The notes beneath the pieces are model-generated. The model saw only the letters and a program-made list of their open reading frames with translations. It was not told the DNA's origin and did no database searches. A stretch of 64,000 nucleotides of DNA from Acidobacteriota bacterium (lineage in GTDB: Bacteria > Acidobacteriota > Blastocatellia > Pyrinomonadales > Pyrinomonadaceae), in NCBI GenBank assembly GCA_003385635.1, contig QQUY01000002.1, forward strand, positions 124,001-188,000. The letters are read 5' to 3'. Shown here piece after piece: positions 16,519 through 28,165 of the stretch. Each line of letters starts with the position of its first letter. Within the stretch, counting starts at the first letter, position 1. The position numbers were made by a program, and so were the translations under genes.

Positions 16519-18084
16519 ATGAACAACGGACATTACGACGTGATCATTATCGGCACCGGAGCCGGCGGCGGCACACTTGCATACCGGCTTGCGCCGACGG
16601 GCAAAAAGATCCTGATCCTGGAACGAGGCGACTACGTGGTCCGTGAAAAGGACAACTGGGAATCTCGTGCCGTCAACGTCGAAGGAAAGTACAACACAAA
16701 AGAGGTCTGGTACGACAAGGACGGCAAGCCGCTGCATCCGCATACGAACTACAACGTCGGCGGCAACACGAAGTTCTATGGAGCGGCGTTGTTCCGCATG
16801 CGAGAAGAAGACTTCGGCGAGCTCAATCATTACGACGGGACCTCGCCCGCGTGGCCGATCACCTATTCGGAGCTTGAGCCGTACTACAGTCTCGCGGAGC
16901 AGCTGTACCAGGTCCACGGCAAACGGGGAGAAGATCCGACGGAGCCCTGGTCGTCGACACCCTTTCCACATAGAGAGGTCAGCCACGAGCCGAGGATCCA
17001 GCATCTCTCGGACGATCTTGCGGCTGCGGGATGCAGGCCGTTCCACGTTCCGCTCGGGGTAATGCTGAACGAAGGCGATCCCCGAAGCAACTGCATACGG
17101 TGCGGAACCTGCGACGGGTTTCCGTGCCTCGTCAAGGCGAAATCCGATTCACAGGTCTGCGCTATCGAGCCTTCTCTTGATCATCCGAACGTGACGCTTT
17201 TGACCAATGCGCGTGCGACACGGCTGTTGACCAATGCGTCCGGCAGGACCATCACAGCGGTTGAGGTCGAGCGCAGAGGACAACTGGAAACCTATTCGGC
17301 GGATATCGTTGTTTCCGCCTGCGGCGCGATCAACTCCGCGGCGCTACTCCTGAGGTCGGCGGGCAACGGCCATTCGAACGGTCTTGCCAATTCCAGCGGC
17401 CAGGTCGGCCGGAACTACATGGGTCACGTCAATTCCGTTGTGCTCGCGGTCTCGAAGTGTCCGAACCCGACCGTCTTCCAAAAGACCTTGGCGGTAAATG
17501 ATTTCTATTTCGGTGACAGGGACTGGCAGTTCCCAATGGGTCACATCTCGTTTGTCGGAAAGCTGGACGGCGTGACCCTTTCGGCGGGAGCGCCTTCGAT
17601 AGCGCCAGGTTTTACGCTCGATCTTATGGCAAAGCACTCGCTCGATTTCTGGCTTACCACCGAGGACCTTCCGCGCCCCGAAAACCGAGTAACGCTTGAC
17701 CGGAACGGGAACATAGTCCTTGCCTACACGCCGAACAACGTCGAGGCCCACAAGCGGCTGATCAATAAGCTGAAACACCTTATGAACAACCAGCGCAAGT
17801 GCGATGTTCACGGAGGTGAATGTCACCAGGGGGTTTTCTCAAGGAACCTGTACCTTGGCCAACAGATACCCCTGGCGGGGGTCGCTCACCAGAACGGCAC
17901 CGTAAGGTTTGGAGACGATCCCAAAGAATCTGTGCTCGACCGAAACTGCAAGGCTCACGATATCGACAACCTCTACGTCGTCGACGGTGGTTTCTTTCCC
18001 TCTAGCTCGGCGGTCAACCCGGCGCTCACGATAATGGCGAACGCTCTAAGGGTCGGAGATCACCTCGCGGAGAGGCTTAATTAG
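16519..18084 (+). CDS. GMC-family FAD oxidoreductase with cysteine cluster
   Basis: The protein has 521 residues from the ATG at 16519, chosen because AGGA lies eight bases upstream; an ATG at 16504 is also possible. The FAD motif DVIIIGTGAGGGTLAYRLA, the C-terminal GMC signature (DNLYVVDGGFFPSSSAVNPALTIMANALRVG) and length fit glucose-methanol-choline oxidoreductases, which oxidise alcohols or sugars. A compact cluster C192-x2-C195-x2-C198-x4-C203 (CIRCGTCDGFPC) interrupts the substrate domain; it may bind an iron-sulfur centre or zinc. No export signal is visible. It lies between a DM13 protein and a VOC protein in one run. Confidence 0.88.
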   Translation: MNNGHYDVIIIGTGAGGGTLAYRLAPTGKKILILERGDYVVREKDNWESRAVNVEGKYNTKEVWYDKDGKPLHPHTNYNVGGNTKFYGAALFRMREEDFGELNHYDGTSPAWPITYSELEPYYSLAEQLYQVHGKRGEDPTEPWSSTPFPHREVSHEPRIQHLSDDLAAAGCRPFHVPLGVMLNEGDPRSNCIRCGTCDGFPCLVKAKSDSQVCAIEPSLDHPNVTLLTNARATRLLTNASGRTITAVEVERRGQLETYSADIVVSACGAINSAALLLRSAGNGHSNGLANSSGQVGRNYMGHVNSVVLAVSKCPNPTVFQKTLAVNDFYFGDRDWQFPMGHISFVGKLDGVTLSAGAPSIAPGFTLDLMAKHSLDFWLTTEDLPRPENRVTLDRNGNIVLAYTPNNVEAHKRLINKLKHLMNNQRKCDVHGGECHQGVFSRNLYLGQQIPLAGVAHQNGTVRFGDDPKESVLDRNCKAHDIDNLYVVDGGFFPSSSAVNPALTIMANALRVGDHLAERLN

Positions 18085-18093
18085 GAGATGATG

Positions 18094-19146
18094 ATGAACA
18101 CACGGTACCCCGTACGGATGCGATATCAGGGTCTGCCGATAGGCTGGTTCCTGATCGGTTTGTCTCTGATCGCTGTGTTTCTATCGAGTGCTTTCGGGCA
18201 GCCCGTCTCAAGGGTCGAATCGGTAGGTTTCACCGTCTCCGACCTTGAGAGAGCAGAAAAGTTTTATACGTCAGTACTTGGGTTCAAGAAGGTCTCGGAA
18301 AAAGAACTTTGGGGCCGCGAGGTCGAATTGCTCACGGGAGTGTTCGGTGCCCGGGTGAACGTGGCGCGGTTCAGGCTCGGAGACGAGATCCTCGAGCTGA
18401 CCGAATACCTCACCCATCAGGGAAGGCCGATACCGGCAGATTCGCGCAGCAACGACCGCTGGTTTCAGCACGTTGCGATCATCGTTCGTGATATGGACGA
18501 GGCATACGCGGTGCTGCGGAAGAATAAGGTCAGACACGCTTCGACCGGCCCGCAAACGCTCCCGAAGACCATCCCGAATGCCGCCGGTATAAAGGCTTTC
18601 TACTTCAAGGACCCGGACGGACACGTCCTGGAGATCCTTGAGTTTCCCCCGGACAAAGGCGATCCGAAATGGCGTGAACGCTCGGCCTCGGGAGATCTGT
18701 TCCTCGGGGTTGATCACACCGCGATAGTCGTCGAGGACACTGACAAAAGCCTCGGTTTCTACAGAGACACGCTCGGGCTCTCGGTAGCTGGCGAAAGCAT
18801 GAACTTCGGGACCGAGCAGGAGCACCTGAACAACGTCTTCGGGGCGAGACTCAGGATAACAGGACTACGTACCGGCGAACCCGGAGTAGCAGTTGAGTTC
18901 CTTGAGTACGAAGCACCGACCGATGGCCGGCCGTTTCCCTCAGATACTCGAAGCAGTGATCTTTGGCACTGGCAGACAAGTTTCGAGATCCAGGAATTCG
19001 GATCGATCTCGATGCGCCTCCGGAGGGCCGGATCCATCGCAGTCTCCTCGGGAACGATAGATCTGCGCGGAACAGGTTATGACTTTGGTTCAGCACTGAT
19101 CGTCAGGGACCCTGACGGCCACGCCGTTCGGATAGCGTCAAAATAG
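18094..19146 (+). CDS. Exported protein with two VOC (glyoxalase/bleomycin-resistance) domains
   Basis: Three ATG codons lie in a row at 18088-18096; AGGAG at 18083-18087 is properly spaced only for the third, so I start at 18094 (350 residues). A signal-anchor segment (LPIGWFLIGLSLIAVFLSSAFG) leads into two VOC modules. The first begins VESVGFTVSDLERAEKFYTSVLGF and ends GIKAFYFKDPDGHVLEILEF. The second begins LGVDHTAIVVEDTDKSLGFYRDTLGL and ends FGSALIVRDPDGHAVRI. VOC modules pair to form a metal site for lyases, dioxygenases or epimerases. The reaction here is unknown. The upstream gene ends just before it, so cotranscription is likely. Confidence 0.85.
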   Translation: MNTRYPVRMRYQGLPIGWFLIGLSLIAVFLSSAFGQPVSRVESVGFTVSDLERAEKFYTSVLGFKKVSEKELWGREVELLTGVFGARVNVARFRLGDEILELTEYLTHQGRPIPADSRSNDRWFQHVAIIVRDMDEAYAVLRKNKVRHASTGPQTLPKTIPNAAGIKAFYFKDPDGHVLEILEFPPDKGDPKWRERSASGDLFLGVDHTAIVVEDTDKSLGFYRDTLGLSVAGESMNFGTEQEHLNNVFGARLRITGLRTGEPGVAVEFLEYEAPTDGRPFPSDTRSSDLWHWQTSFEIQEFGSISMRLRRAGSIAVSSGTIDLRGTGYDFGSALIVRDPDGHAVRIASK

Positions 19147-19173
19147 GCCTGGAGGGTGCGGCCGCGCCGCGCA

Positions 19174-21807
<2,634 letters not shown>

Positions 21808-21874
21808 CTTTGTTGTGCACTTCGGAAGGGTGCCCGCGGGGTCCGAAAGGATCCCGCATTTTGTTGACCGGGAA

Positions 21875-21902
21875 GGAATAAAGTCGGCGCCTTCCCTGAT
21901 CT
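21875..21902 (+). promoter_or_regulatory. ECF-type promoter candidate E
   Basis: AGGAATAA with GGAAT at 21875-21879, 17 bases, then TGATCT (21897-21902). It lies 35 bases before the ATG at 21938, in the only long gap (130 bases) of the sugar-gene run. Confidence 0.55.
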
Positions 21903-21937
21903 AATCGCCAACGACTTATAGCGTGATCGAGGTAGCA

Positions 21938-22885
21938 ATGTTGAAAAAGATAAACGAAACAAGAGCCAGGAACGAGGTGCGTGACGAGCGTCATGCCGTT
22001 ATCCTCGCCGGCGGCGAGGGATCAAGGCTGCGAGACCTCACGCGTCTGATCGAAGGCGACGAAAGGCCCAAGCAATTCTGCCACATCATCGGCGGACAAA
22101 GCCTTATCGAGGCAACCACACAGAGGGTCTCGCTTGCGATCGACCAGACAAATATCCATTACAGTCTTACAGCGAAGCACGGCGAATACTTCCGTACGAT
22201 CCTCGCCGATGTACCGGATCGCCGCCTTCACGTTCAACCGATGAACAAGGGCACGGCACCTGCGATCCTTTACAGCCTGCTCAGGATAAGCCGTGAATCA
22301 ATGGACGCCGTTGTTGGGTTCTTCCCTTCGGACCATTTCTTCACCGACGATGCCCTGCTGATGAGTAGTGTCGAGCAAGCATTCCGATCGGTCGAAAGCC
22401 GGGCGGCGGGAATTGTTCTGCTCGGGATGGAAGCCGATTCCGCAGAGACCTCATACGGTTGGATCGAGCCCTCTGAATCGCTTTTTGGCGGACTTTCATC
22501 GTCGTTGTCGTCAGTAATGAAATTTTGGGAAAAGCCTGACCCGATAACGGCCGGAAGGCTGCTTGAGCGCGGTGGGCTTTGGAATACGTTCATCATGATC
22601 GCAAGGGTGAGTGACCTTCTTCGGCAGTTCGAAAGGTACCTTCCGGAACTCTACAGCTTGATGGCTGACTCGTTTGAGGCTTTACCTGCTGTCGACGAGG
22701 AGATCATCTATCGATATCTGCCGGAAACGAACTTCTCGGATGAGATCCTTGAGAAATGTACAAGTGATCTGCATGTGCTCCGGGTGAGCGATGTCGGCTG
22801 GAGCGACCTTGGAGAACCGGTGAGGGTCCTGGGAACTCTCAGCACGCTTGGAATGAATACCGAATGGATGGCGTACGCCGCCTGA
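21938..22885 (+). CDS. Mannose-1-phosphate guanylyltransferase-like nucleotidyltransferase
   Basis: The protein has 315 residues from the ATG at 21938, five bases after CGAGG; the GTG at 21923 lacks a site. The nucleotide-binding signature HAVILAGGEGSRLRDLTRLIEGDERPKQF and the segment VVGFFPSDHFFTDD fit sugar-phosphate nucleotidyltransferases of the ManC type, which make GDP-mannose from GTP and mannose-1-phosphate. Downstream WEKPDP, WNTFIMIARVSDLL and SDVGWSDLGEPVRVL are also typical of this family. No isomerase domain is attached. It overlaps the next reading frame but not its most likely start, and the pair form a two-gene unit. Confidence 0.82.
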   Translation: MLKKINETRARNEVRDERHAVILAGGEGSRLRDLTRLIEGDERPKQFCHIIGGQSLIEATTQRVSLAIDQTNIHYSLTAKHGEYFRTILADVPDRRLHVQPMNKGTAPAILYSLLRISRESMDAVVGFFPSDHFFTDDALLMSSVEQAFRSVESRAAGIVLLGMEADSAETSYGWIEPSESLFGGLSSSLSSVMKFWEKPDPITAGRLLERGGLWNTFIMIARVSDLLRQFERYLPELYSLMADSFEALPAVDEEIIYRYLPETNFSDEILEKCTSDLHVLRVSDVGWSDLGEPVRVLGTLSTLGMNTEWMAYAA

Positions 22886-22914
22886 TCAGCCTTGCGGATC
22901 GCAGAAGAGGATTT

Positions 22915-24012
22915 ATGAAATCAGTTGCAGTTCTTCCCGGAGTCGAGAACTCCGTTCACCTTGTGGAAACGCCAAAGCCGTCCGTCGAGGAGATCGACGG
23001 CGGACGAGGTGTGCTTGTCAAAGTGCTTCGGGTCGGAGTGGACGGTACCGATAAAGAGATCAATGCCGCGGAATACGGCGCCGCTCCTGACGGGTTCCAG
23101 TTCCTCATCATAGGCCACGAAGGGTTTGGTGTCGTAGAAGAAGTCGGTCCGGCTGTAAGGTCCCTTAAGAAAGGAGACTTCGTAGTCGCCACAGTGCGAA
23201 GGCCGGGAACGAGCGTGTACGACCTGATCGGCACGAACGATATGACGACGGACGACACTTATTTCGAGCGCGGGATCAACCTCCGTCACGGCTATCTTGC
23301 CGAGTACTACGTTGACGACGAGGAGTTCATCGTCAAAGTGCCGGAGGGCCTGAAGGAGGTTGGGGTACTGCTCGAACCGACGACAGTGGTCGAAAAGGGG
23401 ATCGCCCAGGCGTACGAGATCCAGCGTCGGCTCCGGGTTTGGAAACCTGGAAAAGCTGCGGTCCTGGGTGCCGGAACGATCGGTCTTCTGGCAACTCTCG
23501 TGCTTAGGCTGAAGGGCCTTGAGGTCATTACCTTTGGGCTTGAGAAAGGCCCATATCTCAACTCGGAATTGATAGAAGCTCTCGGCGCGACATATGAATC
23601 GACAAAGGAGATCTCGGTCGTGGAAGCTGCGGAGAAGCTGGGAGGGTTCGACCTCGTCTTTGAAGCGACAGGATTCTCGCCGATCGTATTTGATGCTATG
23701 CAGGCGCTCGCGAAGAACGGCGTGCTTGTCCTTTCCAGCGTCACCGGAGGCGACCGCACGGTTGAGGTGCCGGCTGACAGGATAAACCTCGATTTCGTGC
23801 TTGGAAACAAGGTGATGGTAGGTACGGTGAATGCGAACCGCGAGTACTTCGAGATGGGTGTGAAGGACCTTTCCCAGGCATCGTTGCAGTTCCCGGGCTG
23901 GCTAGAGCGATTATTGACGCATCCCGTCAAGGGTCTCGAGAACTACGAGGAGCTTTTCAAGAACCTCACCAATGGAATCGATGTGGTCAAGGTATTCTGC
24001 GAGGTGGCTTGA
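22915..24012 (+). CDS. Glucose 1-dehydrogenase, zinc-type medium-chain dehydrogenase
   Basis: The protein has 365 residues from the ATG at 22915, with AGAGG four bases upstream; an ATG at 22864 lies inside the preceding gene. It belongs to the zinc-dependent MDR family with a glucose-dehydrogenase C-terminal domain. The first zinc ligand, usually Cys, is Asp43 (VGVDGTDKE), as in haloarchaeal glucose dehydrogenases; H68-E69 lies in IIGHEGFGVVEEVG. The nucleotide fold is KAAVLGAGTIGLLATLVLRLKG. It oxidises glucose to gluconolactone with NAD(P) in the cytosol. The gluconolactonase-like gene at the window start would use such a product (inference). Confidence 0.88.
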   Translation: MKSVAVLPGVENSVHLVETPKPSVEEIDGGRGVLVKVLRVGVDGTDKEINAAEYGAAPDGFQFLIIGHEGFGVVEEVGPAVRSLKKGDFVVATVRRPGTSVYDLIGTNDMTTDDTYFERGINLRHGYLAEYYVDDEEFIVKVPEGLKEVGVLLEPTTVVEKGIAQAYEIQRRLRVWKPGKAAVLGAGTIGLLATLVLRLKGLEVITFGLEKGPYLNSELIEALGATYESTKEISVVEAAEKLGGFDLVFEATGFSPIVFDAMQALAKNGVLVLSSVTGGDRTVEVPADRINLDFVLGNKVMVGTVNANREYFEMGVKDLSQASLQFPGWLERLLTHPVKGLENYEELFKNLTNGIDVVKVFCEVA

Positions 24013-24253
24013 TCGCGCACGGTGTTCTAACGCGTGAAAAGGCCAAGATATGGGTTTGGCGGAAGGAGATACTTGGCTGTGTACCAGGAAGGACCGTTTG
24101 TCGTTTATCGATTTGTTATCCCGTTCGGTTTGCCGACCTGAAGTATGCGGAATGTCGGGCTTTCTCCCTCCAGGATCACTCGGGCCGAATCATCGGCGAT
24201 ACAAGTGAACGGTATTCAGAAAGGTAATAAACTGAGGTGATCGTAATACTAAA
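24013..24253. other. Spacer without a supported gene
   Basis: A 72-codon frame (24009-24227) begins with a TTG overlapping the previous stop, but it has no ribosome-binding site and no recognisable sequence. No terminator hairpin with a T-run is seen after the dehydrogenase gene. Confidence 0.4.
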
Positions 24254-24329
<76 letters not shown>

Positions 24330-24422
24330 TTTTGGTGTGCTTCGGAAAACGTCTGGAGGGTTTAGCCGAACGTAAAATATACGGTCGGGGAAGAGGGGGT
24401 GTCAAGGGAGTCGGGGGATGCT

Positions 24423-24492
24423 GAGTACTGAGTACTGAGTACTGAGTACTGAGTACTGAGTACTGAGTACTGAGTACTGAGTACTGAGTACT
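24423..24492. repeat. Heptamer tandem array, 10 copies of GAGTACT
   Basis: Ten perfect head-to-tail copies of the 7-bp unit GAGTACT, followed by GAG. Each unit contains the palindrome AGTACT, so either strand can fold back on itself. The reverse-complement motif CTCAGTACT recurs in the 80-bp repeats immediately downstream, which makes the whole spacer an inverted arrangement. There is no coding sequence. Confidence 0.95.
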
Positions 24493-24540
24493 GAGGAAGG
24501 GAAACGGATCGCTCGATCAGAGTCAACCTCTTCTCTCAGT

Positions 24541-24758
24541 CCTCAGTACTTTTCTCTCAGTACTTCATCTCGTCCTCAGTACTTTTTTCTCAGTCCTTTC
24601 ATCTCAGTCCTACTTCTCGTCCTCAGTACTTTTCTCTCAGTACTTCATCTCGTCCTCAGTACTTTTTTCTCAGTCCTTTCATCTCAGTCCTACTTCTCGT
24701 CCTCAGTACTTTTCTCTCGATACTTCTTCTCGTCCTCAGTCCTTTCATCTCAGTCCTT
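24541..24758. repeat. 80-bp tandem repeat, about 2.7 copies
   Basis: Bases 24541-24620 and 24621-24700 are identical. A third, degenerate and shortened copy runs to about 24758. The unit is pyrimidine-rich and built from CTCAGTACT, CTCAGTCC and CATCTCGTCC blocks, mostly 7 or 14 bases apart. The array ends about 80 bases before the fabF start. The identical copies suggest recent duplication. Confidence 0.95.
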
Positions 24759-24837
24759 CTTCGGCACGCGGGACGCGTGCGTTCCGTTGCTTCCCGCCTA
24801 CCTGTCCGGATGATATTCTCGAATCCTCTGGTGCAGT

Positions 24838-26106
24838 ATGTTCAACGACTTAAAGCCGCCGCGGAAGGTGGTCATAACCGGTTTCGGATGCGTCACCCCG
24901 ATAGGGATCGGCAAAGACGCCTTTTGGAAGGGACTTTCTGAAGGCCGGAGCGGCGTCCGTCGGATCGAGTCGTTCGACGTTTCCGACTCCGCGGTGCAGA
25001 TCGCGGCTGAGATCCCGGAGTTCGACTGGAAAGCTCAACTCAATCCCAAAGACTTCAAACACGTCTCACGAACCGTTCCTCTGGCACTTGCCGCCGCTCG
25101 CGAAGCCGTGGCGGATTCCGGGATCGAGCCTGAAGAATTCTCGATCGAACAAAAACAGTCGTTCGGAGTGGTGCTCGGAACCGGAGGCGGAGGTTTGGAG
25201 TTTACCGAGAAGCAGTATGCGCACTGGTTCGGCGGTACAGAGAAACAAGCGTCAATCTACACGATCCCTTCCTCGACACACGGCGGTCTTTCGAGCGAGC
25301 TTTCAATGGTGTTCGGCCTCAAAGGCCTGTCTCATATCGTTTCAACAGGCTGCACAAGCTCGACCGACGCGATTTCATACGCCGCTCAACACATTGCATT
25401 AGGAAAACAGGACGTGATGCTTGCAGGAGGTGTCGATTCTCCGATCGCCCGCGGAATCCTTGAGGCGTTTAACGTGATGACGGTCCTTACGAAGGATTGG
25501 AATGAGGAGCCCGAACGCGCATCGAGACCGTTCTCGAAAGACCGTTCCGGGATCGTTCTAGGCGAGGGTTCGTGGATCTACGTTCTCGAAACTCTTGAAT
25601 CTGCGCGTGAACGGGGAGCACACATCTACGCCGAGATCGCAGGCTACGGCGCGACCTGCGATGCTTATCACAGGGTCCGGCTTGACGAAGACGCAGTCGA
25701 GCCCGCGAGGGCTATGAAGCTCGCGATGAACGACGCCGGAATTGCACCCGAAGAAGTGGACTATGTAAATCTGCACGGTACGTCTACACAACTTAATGAC
25801 AGGATCGAGACGCGTGCGATTCGAAACGCGTTCAATTCACATTCTGAGTCGTTAAAGATGTCCGCAACAAAATCCCAGGTCGGCCATCCACAGGGTGCCA
25901 GCGGAGCTGCCGGAATCGGCGCAGCATTGCTGGCGCTCTCCGAAGGCACGATCGCGCCGACGATAAATCTCGATATTCCGGATGAGGAATGCGACCTGGA
26001 TTACACTCCGATAGAAGCCGCAAAGGGAGCCCGTATCGACACCGCACTTTGCAATTGCATAGGTTTTGGATCGAAGAATTCGGCGCTGGTCCTGAGGTCC
26101 GTCTAA
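24838..26106 (+). CDS. fabF: Beta-ketoacyl-ACP synthase II
   Basis: The 422-residue protein has the KAS II triad C172 (VSTGCTSSTDA), H313 (NLHGTST) and H350 (SQVGHPQGASG), with K345 conserved. It extends acyl-ACP chains by condensation with malonyl-ACP in the cytosol. It stands alone: no acyl carrier protein, reductase or dehydratase gene is nearby, so it may be a secondary synthase rather than the housekeeping one. The active-site context THGGLSSELSMVFGLKG and the ending CNCIGFGSKNSALVLR are standard. Its stop overlaps the stop of the convergent esterase gene by four bases. Confidence 0.9.
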   Translation: MFNDLKPPRKVVITGFGCVTPIGIGKDAFWKGLSEGRSGVRRIESFDVSDSAVQIAAEIPEFDWKAQLNPKDFKHVSRTVPLALAAAREAVADSGIEPEEFSIEQKQSFGVVLGTGGGGLEFTEKQYAHWFGGTEKQASIYTIPSSTHGGLSSELSMVFGLKGLSHIVSTGCTSSTDAISYAAQHIALGKQDVMLAGGVDSPIARGILEAFNVMTVLTKDWNEEPERASRPFSKDRSGIVLGEGSWIYVLETLESARERGAHIYAEIAGYGATCDAYHRVRLDEDAVEPARAMKLAMNDAGIAPEEVDYVNLHGTSTQLNDRIETRAIRNAFNSHSESLKMSATKSQVGHPQGASGAAGIGAALLALSEGTIAPTINLDIPDEECDLDYTPIEAAKGARIDTALCNCIGFGSKNSALVLRSV

Positions 26107-27212
26107 GGCGCATCCGGCGCTATATGATCCCAAACGAACGGAAGAACCTCGTTCACGATCCTGCCGTGCCGGCCCCAAAGCCGGTTCCTGTGATCGCCGT
26201 TGTATTCCTCGAACACGTGATCGATCCCGTTGTTCGTCAAAGCGAGTGAAAGCAGACGTGAGTTTACGGGTATGAACCGAAACTCGTCTTCGTAGCCGGA
26301 ATCGAACTTCAGCGCATTTAGCTTCGAAAGGTTCTCACGGTATTTGGGGACCATTCGGATCGGCGAATTTTCTGCCCATTTCGAGAACCCCGGCTCGGAA
26401 GGTACAAGCCGACCGTCTACGATCTTGAACGGATGATCGCAGAAGTAAGGCGGTTTCGAGGGGTTTGGCGAAAACGCCTGGCAGACGGTGATAGCGCCAA
26501 GTACGAAAACGCTCCGGCTCTGCAAAAGTTCCTCGGGAGACTTTGCTTCAATGACGGTCCTGAATCCCGGCTGTTCGATCGTCAGGTCTCCTCCCCAGTC
26601 GATGATCGCCGGATTCATTCCATAGACCGTCGTGAAAACGTCCGGATATTTCATCCCCAGAGTTATTGCGCCGTAACCGCCCATCGAATGACCCGCGATC
26701 GCCCTGTTTTCCGAATCGGGAATTGTCCGGTACTTGTTATCGATGAAGCTGACGAGATCCTTTGCTGTGAAATCCGCCCAATTGCCGGTGGCAGTAGAGT
26801 TCACATAGAAACTGCCGAACCACTTGGTCCTCTGATCTGGCATCACGACGATGAACTCTCCGAACTTCCCTCTCTCGATCCCGCGGTCCATGACCGCAGG
26901 AAGGCCCTCGTAGCCCGTATTCTCGTCATTCCAGGAACGGAGCCAGGTTTTTTCGGTGTCTGCGATCCCATGAAGCAAATACAAGACGGGATACCTTCGC
27001 TGCGGAGAAGAATCGTAAGATGGCGGCAGGTATACGGCGACACTTCGATTCGGATCTTCCCCTGTTGCCGTGTCAACCAGCAGATCGCTTTTTAGAACCT
27101 CGCTGACGATCCTGCCTTTCTGGGCGCTGACGACCGTTGAGGCGGCCAGCATCAAAAGGAGTAAATGGAAAATCCTCCTTCGGCTCGCTGCGAACAGAAT
27201 TCCTTTTCTCAT
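26103..27212 (-). CDS. Secreted esterase of the esterase D/antigen 85-like family
   Basis: This 369-residue alpha/beta hydrolase has a signal peptide (RRRIFHLLLLMLAASTVVSA). The early segment SVAVYLPPSYDSSPQRRYPVLYLLHG and the nucleophile elbow AIAGHSMGGYGA (S176) are typical of the esterase D family, which hydrolyses carboxylic esters such as siderophore, acetyl-xylan or feruloyl esters. A C-terminal YNGDHRNRLWGRH region is near the expected catalytic histidine. GGAGG precedes the ATG. It should act in the periplasm or outside. The substrate is not predictable from sequence. Confidence 0.85.
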   Translation of the reverse strand: MRKGILFAASRRRIFHLLLLMLAASTVVSAQKGRIVSEVLKSDLLVDTATGEDPNRSVAVYLPPSYDSSPQRRYPVLYLLHGIADTEKTWLRSWNDENTGYEGLPAVMDRGIERGKFGEFIVVMPDQRTKWFGSFYVNSTATGNWADFTAKDLVSFIDNKYRTIPDSENRAIAGHSMGGYGAITLGMKYPDVFTTVYGMNPAIIDWGGDLTIEQPGFRTVIEAKSPEELLQSRSVFVLGAITVCQAFSPNPSKPPYFCDHPFKIVDGRLVPSEPGFSKWAENSPIRMVPKYRENLSKLNALKFDSGYEDEFRFIPVNSRLLSLALTNNGIDHVFEEYNGDHRNRLWGRHGRIVNEVLPFVWDHIAPDAP

Positions 27213-27351
27213 CGCATCCTCCAGTTTTTTGTATGGTTATTGACCTCGAACGCTTAATCCCGCCGCAAAGTTCTTCGAAAGGACAGTTTGCCTTGCTTCA
27301 CAACTGGTTCTGGTGTTCCATTATCGTGATCACGATCAACCGCAGAGAACA

Positions 27352-28140
27352 ATGAACAGACGAGAATTCATTCCAGGCATCCTGGGAGCCGCTGGGCTTC
27401 TTATTCCTTCAAACGGGCTTGGGAGATACCTTTCAGGAACGCCCATTTCGCAGGAACCAAAGTCGATCCACACCTGGCTCACTCCTCCGCGAAGCGACAA
27501 TTACGCTTGTGACGTGGATATCCGGATAAACCGATTTCCCGTTGCGCCGGACAAGCGCTGGCTTTACTACCTCTCACTGCAGGTGAACTTCACCGGTCAC
27601 GACGAATGGTCGCACGGAGGAATCCAGTGGGCGGGAGCAAAGGAGTTTCGCGATAACAATAACAAAGGGATCAACTGGGGAGGCGGATCCGACTGGGCCG
27701 GTTACGGCGGGATCGGTTCGACCAACACTCCGTTCACCTGGGAGACCGGAAAGTGGTACAGGTTCCGCGCCTGGCGGCTCGACAAGAATGAAGAGGGCCT
27801 CTACCAATGGCTCTTTGCCGTGATGGACCGCGCCTCTGGCGTCGAGAAACAGTACGGAAAGGTCGTCACGAAATCCGAATACATCAAGAATGCGGTCGTT
27901 TTTACGGAAACCGGCTACGGAGTCAGCTGCGGGACCGAAACAGTTGATGTCGAATGGCGCGACCCGGTGTTCCGGCATCCAGGAGGGACCTCTGGACCAG
28001 ACACAGGGACTGCAACGTACAACGGAACCTGCGACGGCGCCAACAGCACTCAGCAAGGATTGATCTCAAGGAATCCGCTTCAGTGGTTTCACGCGACAAA
28101 CACCCGGCGCACCGTGGCGCACAATTCCCGTCTTTGGTGA
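27352..28140 (+). CDS. Exported protein of unknown function with twin-arginine-like leader
   Basis: I start this 262-residue protein at the ATG at 27352, where it begins MNRREFIPGILGAAGLLIPS, a leader with a paired-arginine motif; the frame stays open back to a GTG at 27313. The mature part is rich in Trp, Gly and Asn (WLYYLSLQVNFTGHDEWSHGGIQWAG, GINWGGGSDWAGYGGIGS), with a regular beta-strand pattern like secreted jelly-roll or carbohydrate-binding folds. I do not recognise the family. The last 45 residues (GTSGPDTGTATYNG...) look like a low-complexity tail. The ribosome-binding site is weak. The next gene starts 26 bases later. Confidence 0.6.
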   Translation: MNRREFIPGILGAAGLLIPSNGLGRYLSGTPISQEPKSIHTWLTPPRSDNYACDVDIRINRFPVAPDKRWLYYLSLQVNFTGHDEWSHGGIQWAGAKEFRDNNNKGINWGGGSDWAGYGGIGSTNTPFTWETGKWYRFRAWRLDKNEEGLYQWLFAVMDRASGVEKQYGKVVTKSEYIKNAVVFTETGYGVSCGTETVDVEWRDPVFRHPGGTSGPDTGTATYNGTCDGANSTQQGLISRNPLQWFHATNTRRTVAHNSRLW

Positions 28141-28165
28141 CGGTTCGAAATTCCGGAGATAACTT

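Noticed and set aside
24009-24227. 72-codon reading frame after the glucose dehydrogenase gene
   Set aside because: TTG start, no ribosome-binding site, no protein-like composition or family resemblance.
24423-24758. CRISPR array
   Set aside because: The units are 7 and 80 bp, contiguous and without unique spacers, and no cas gene is present.
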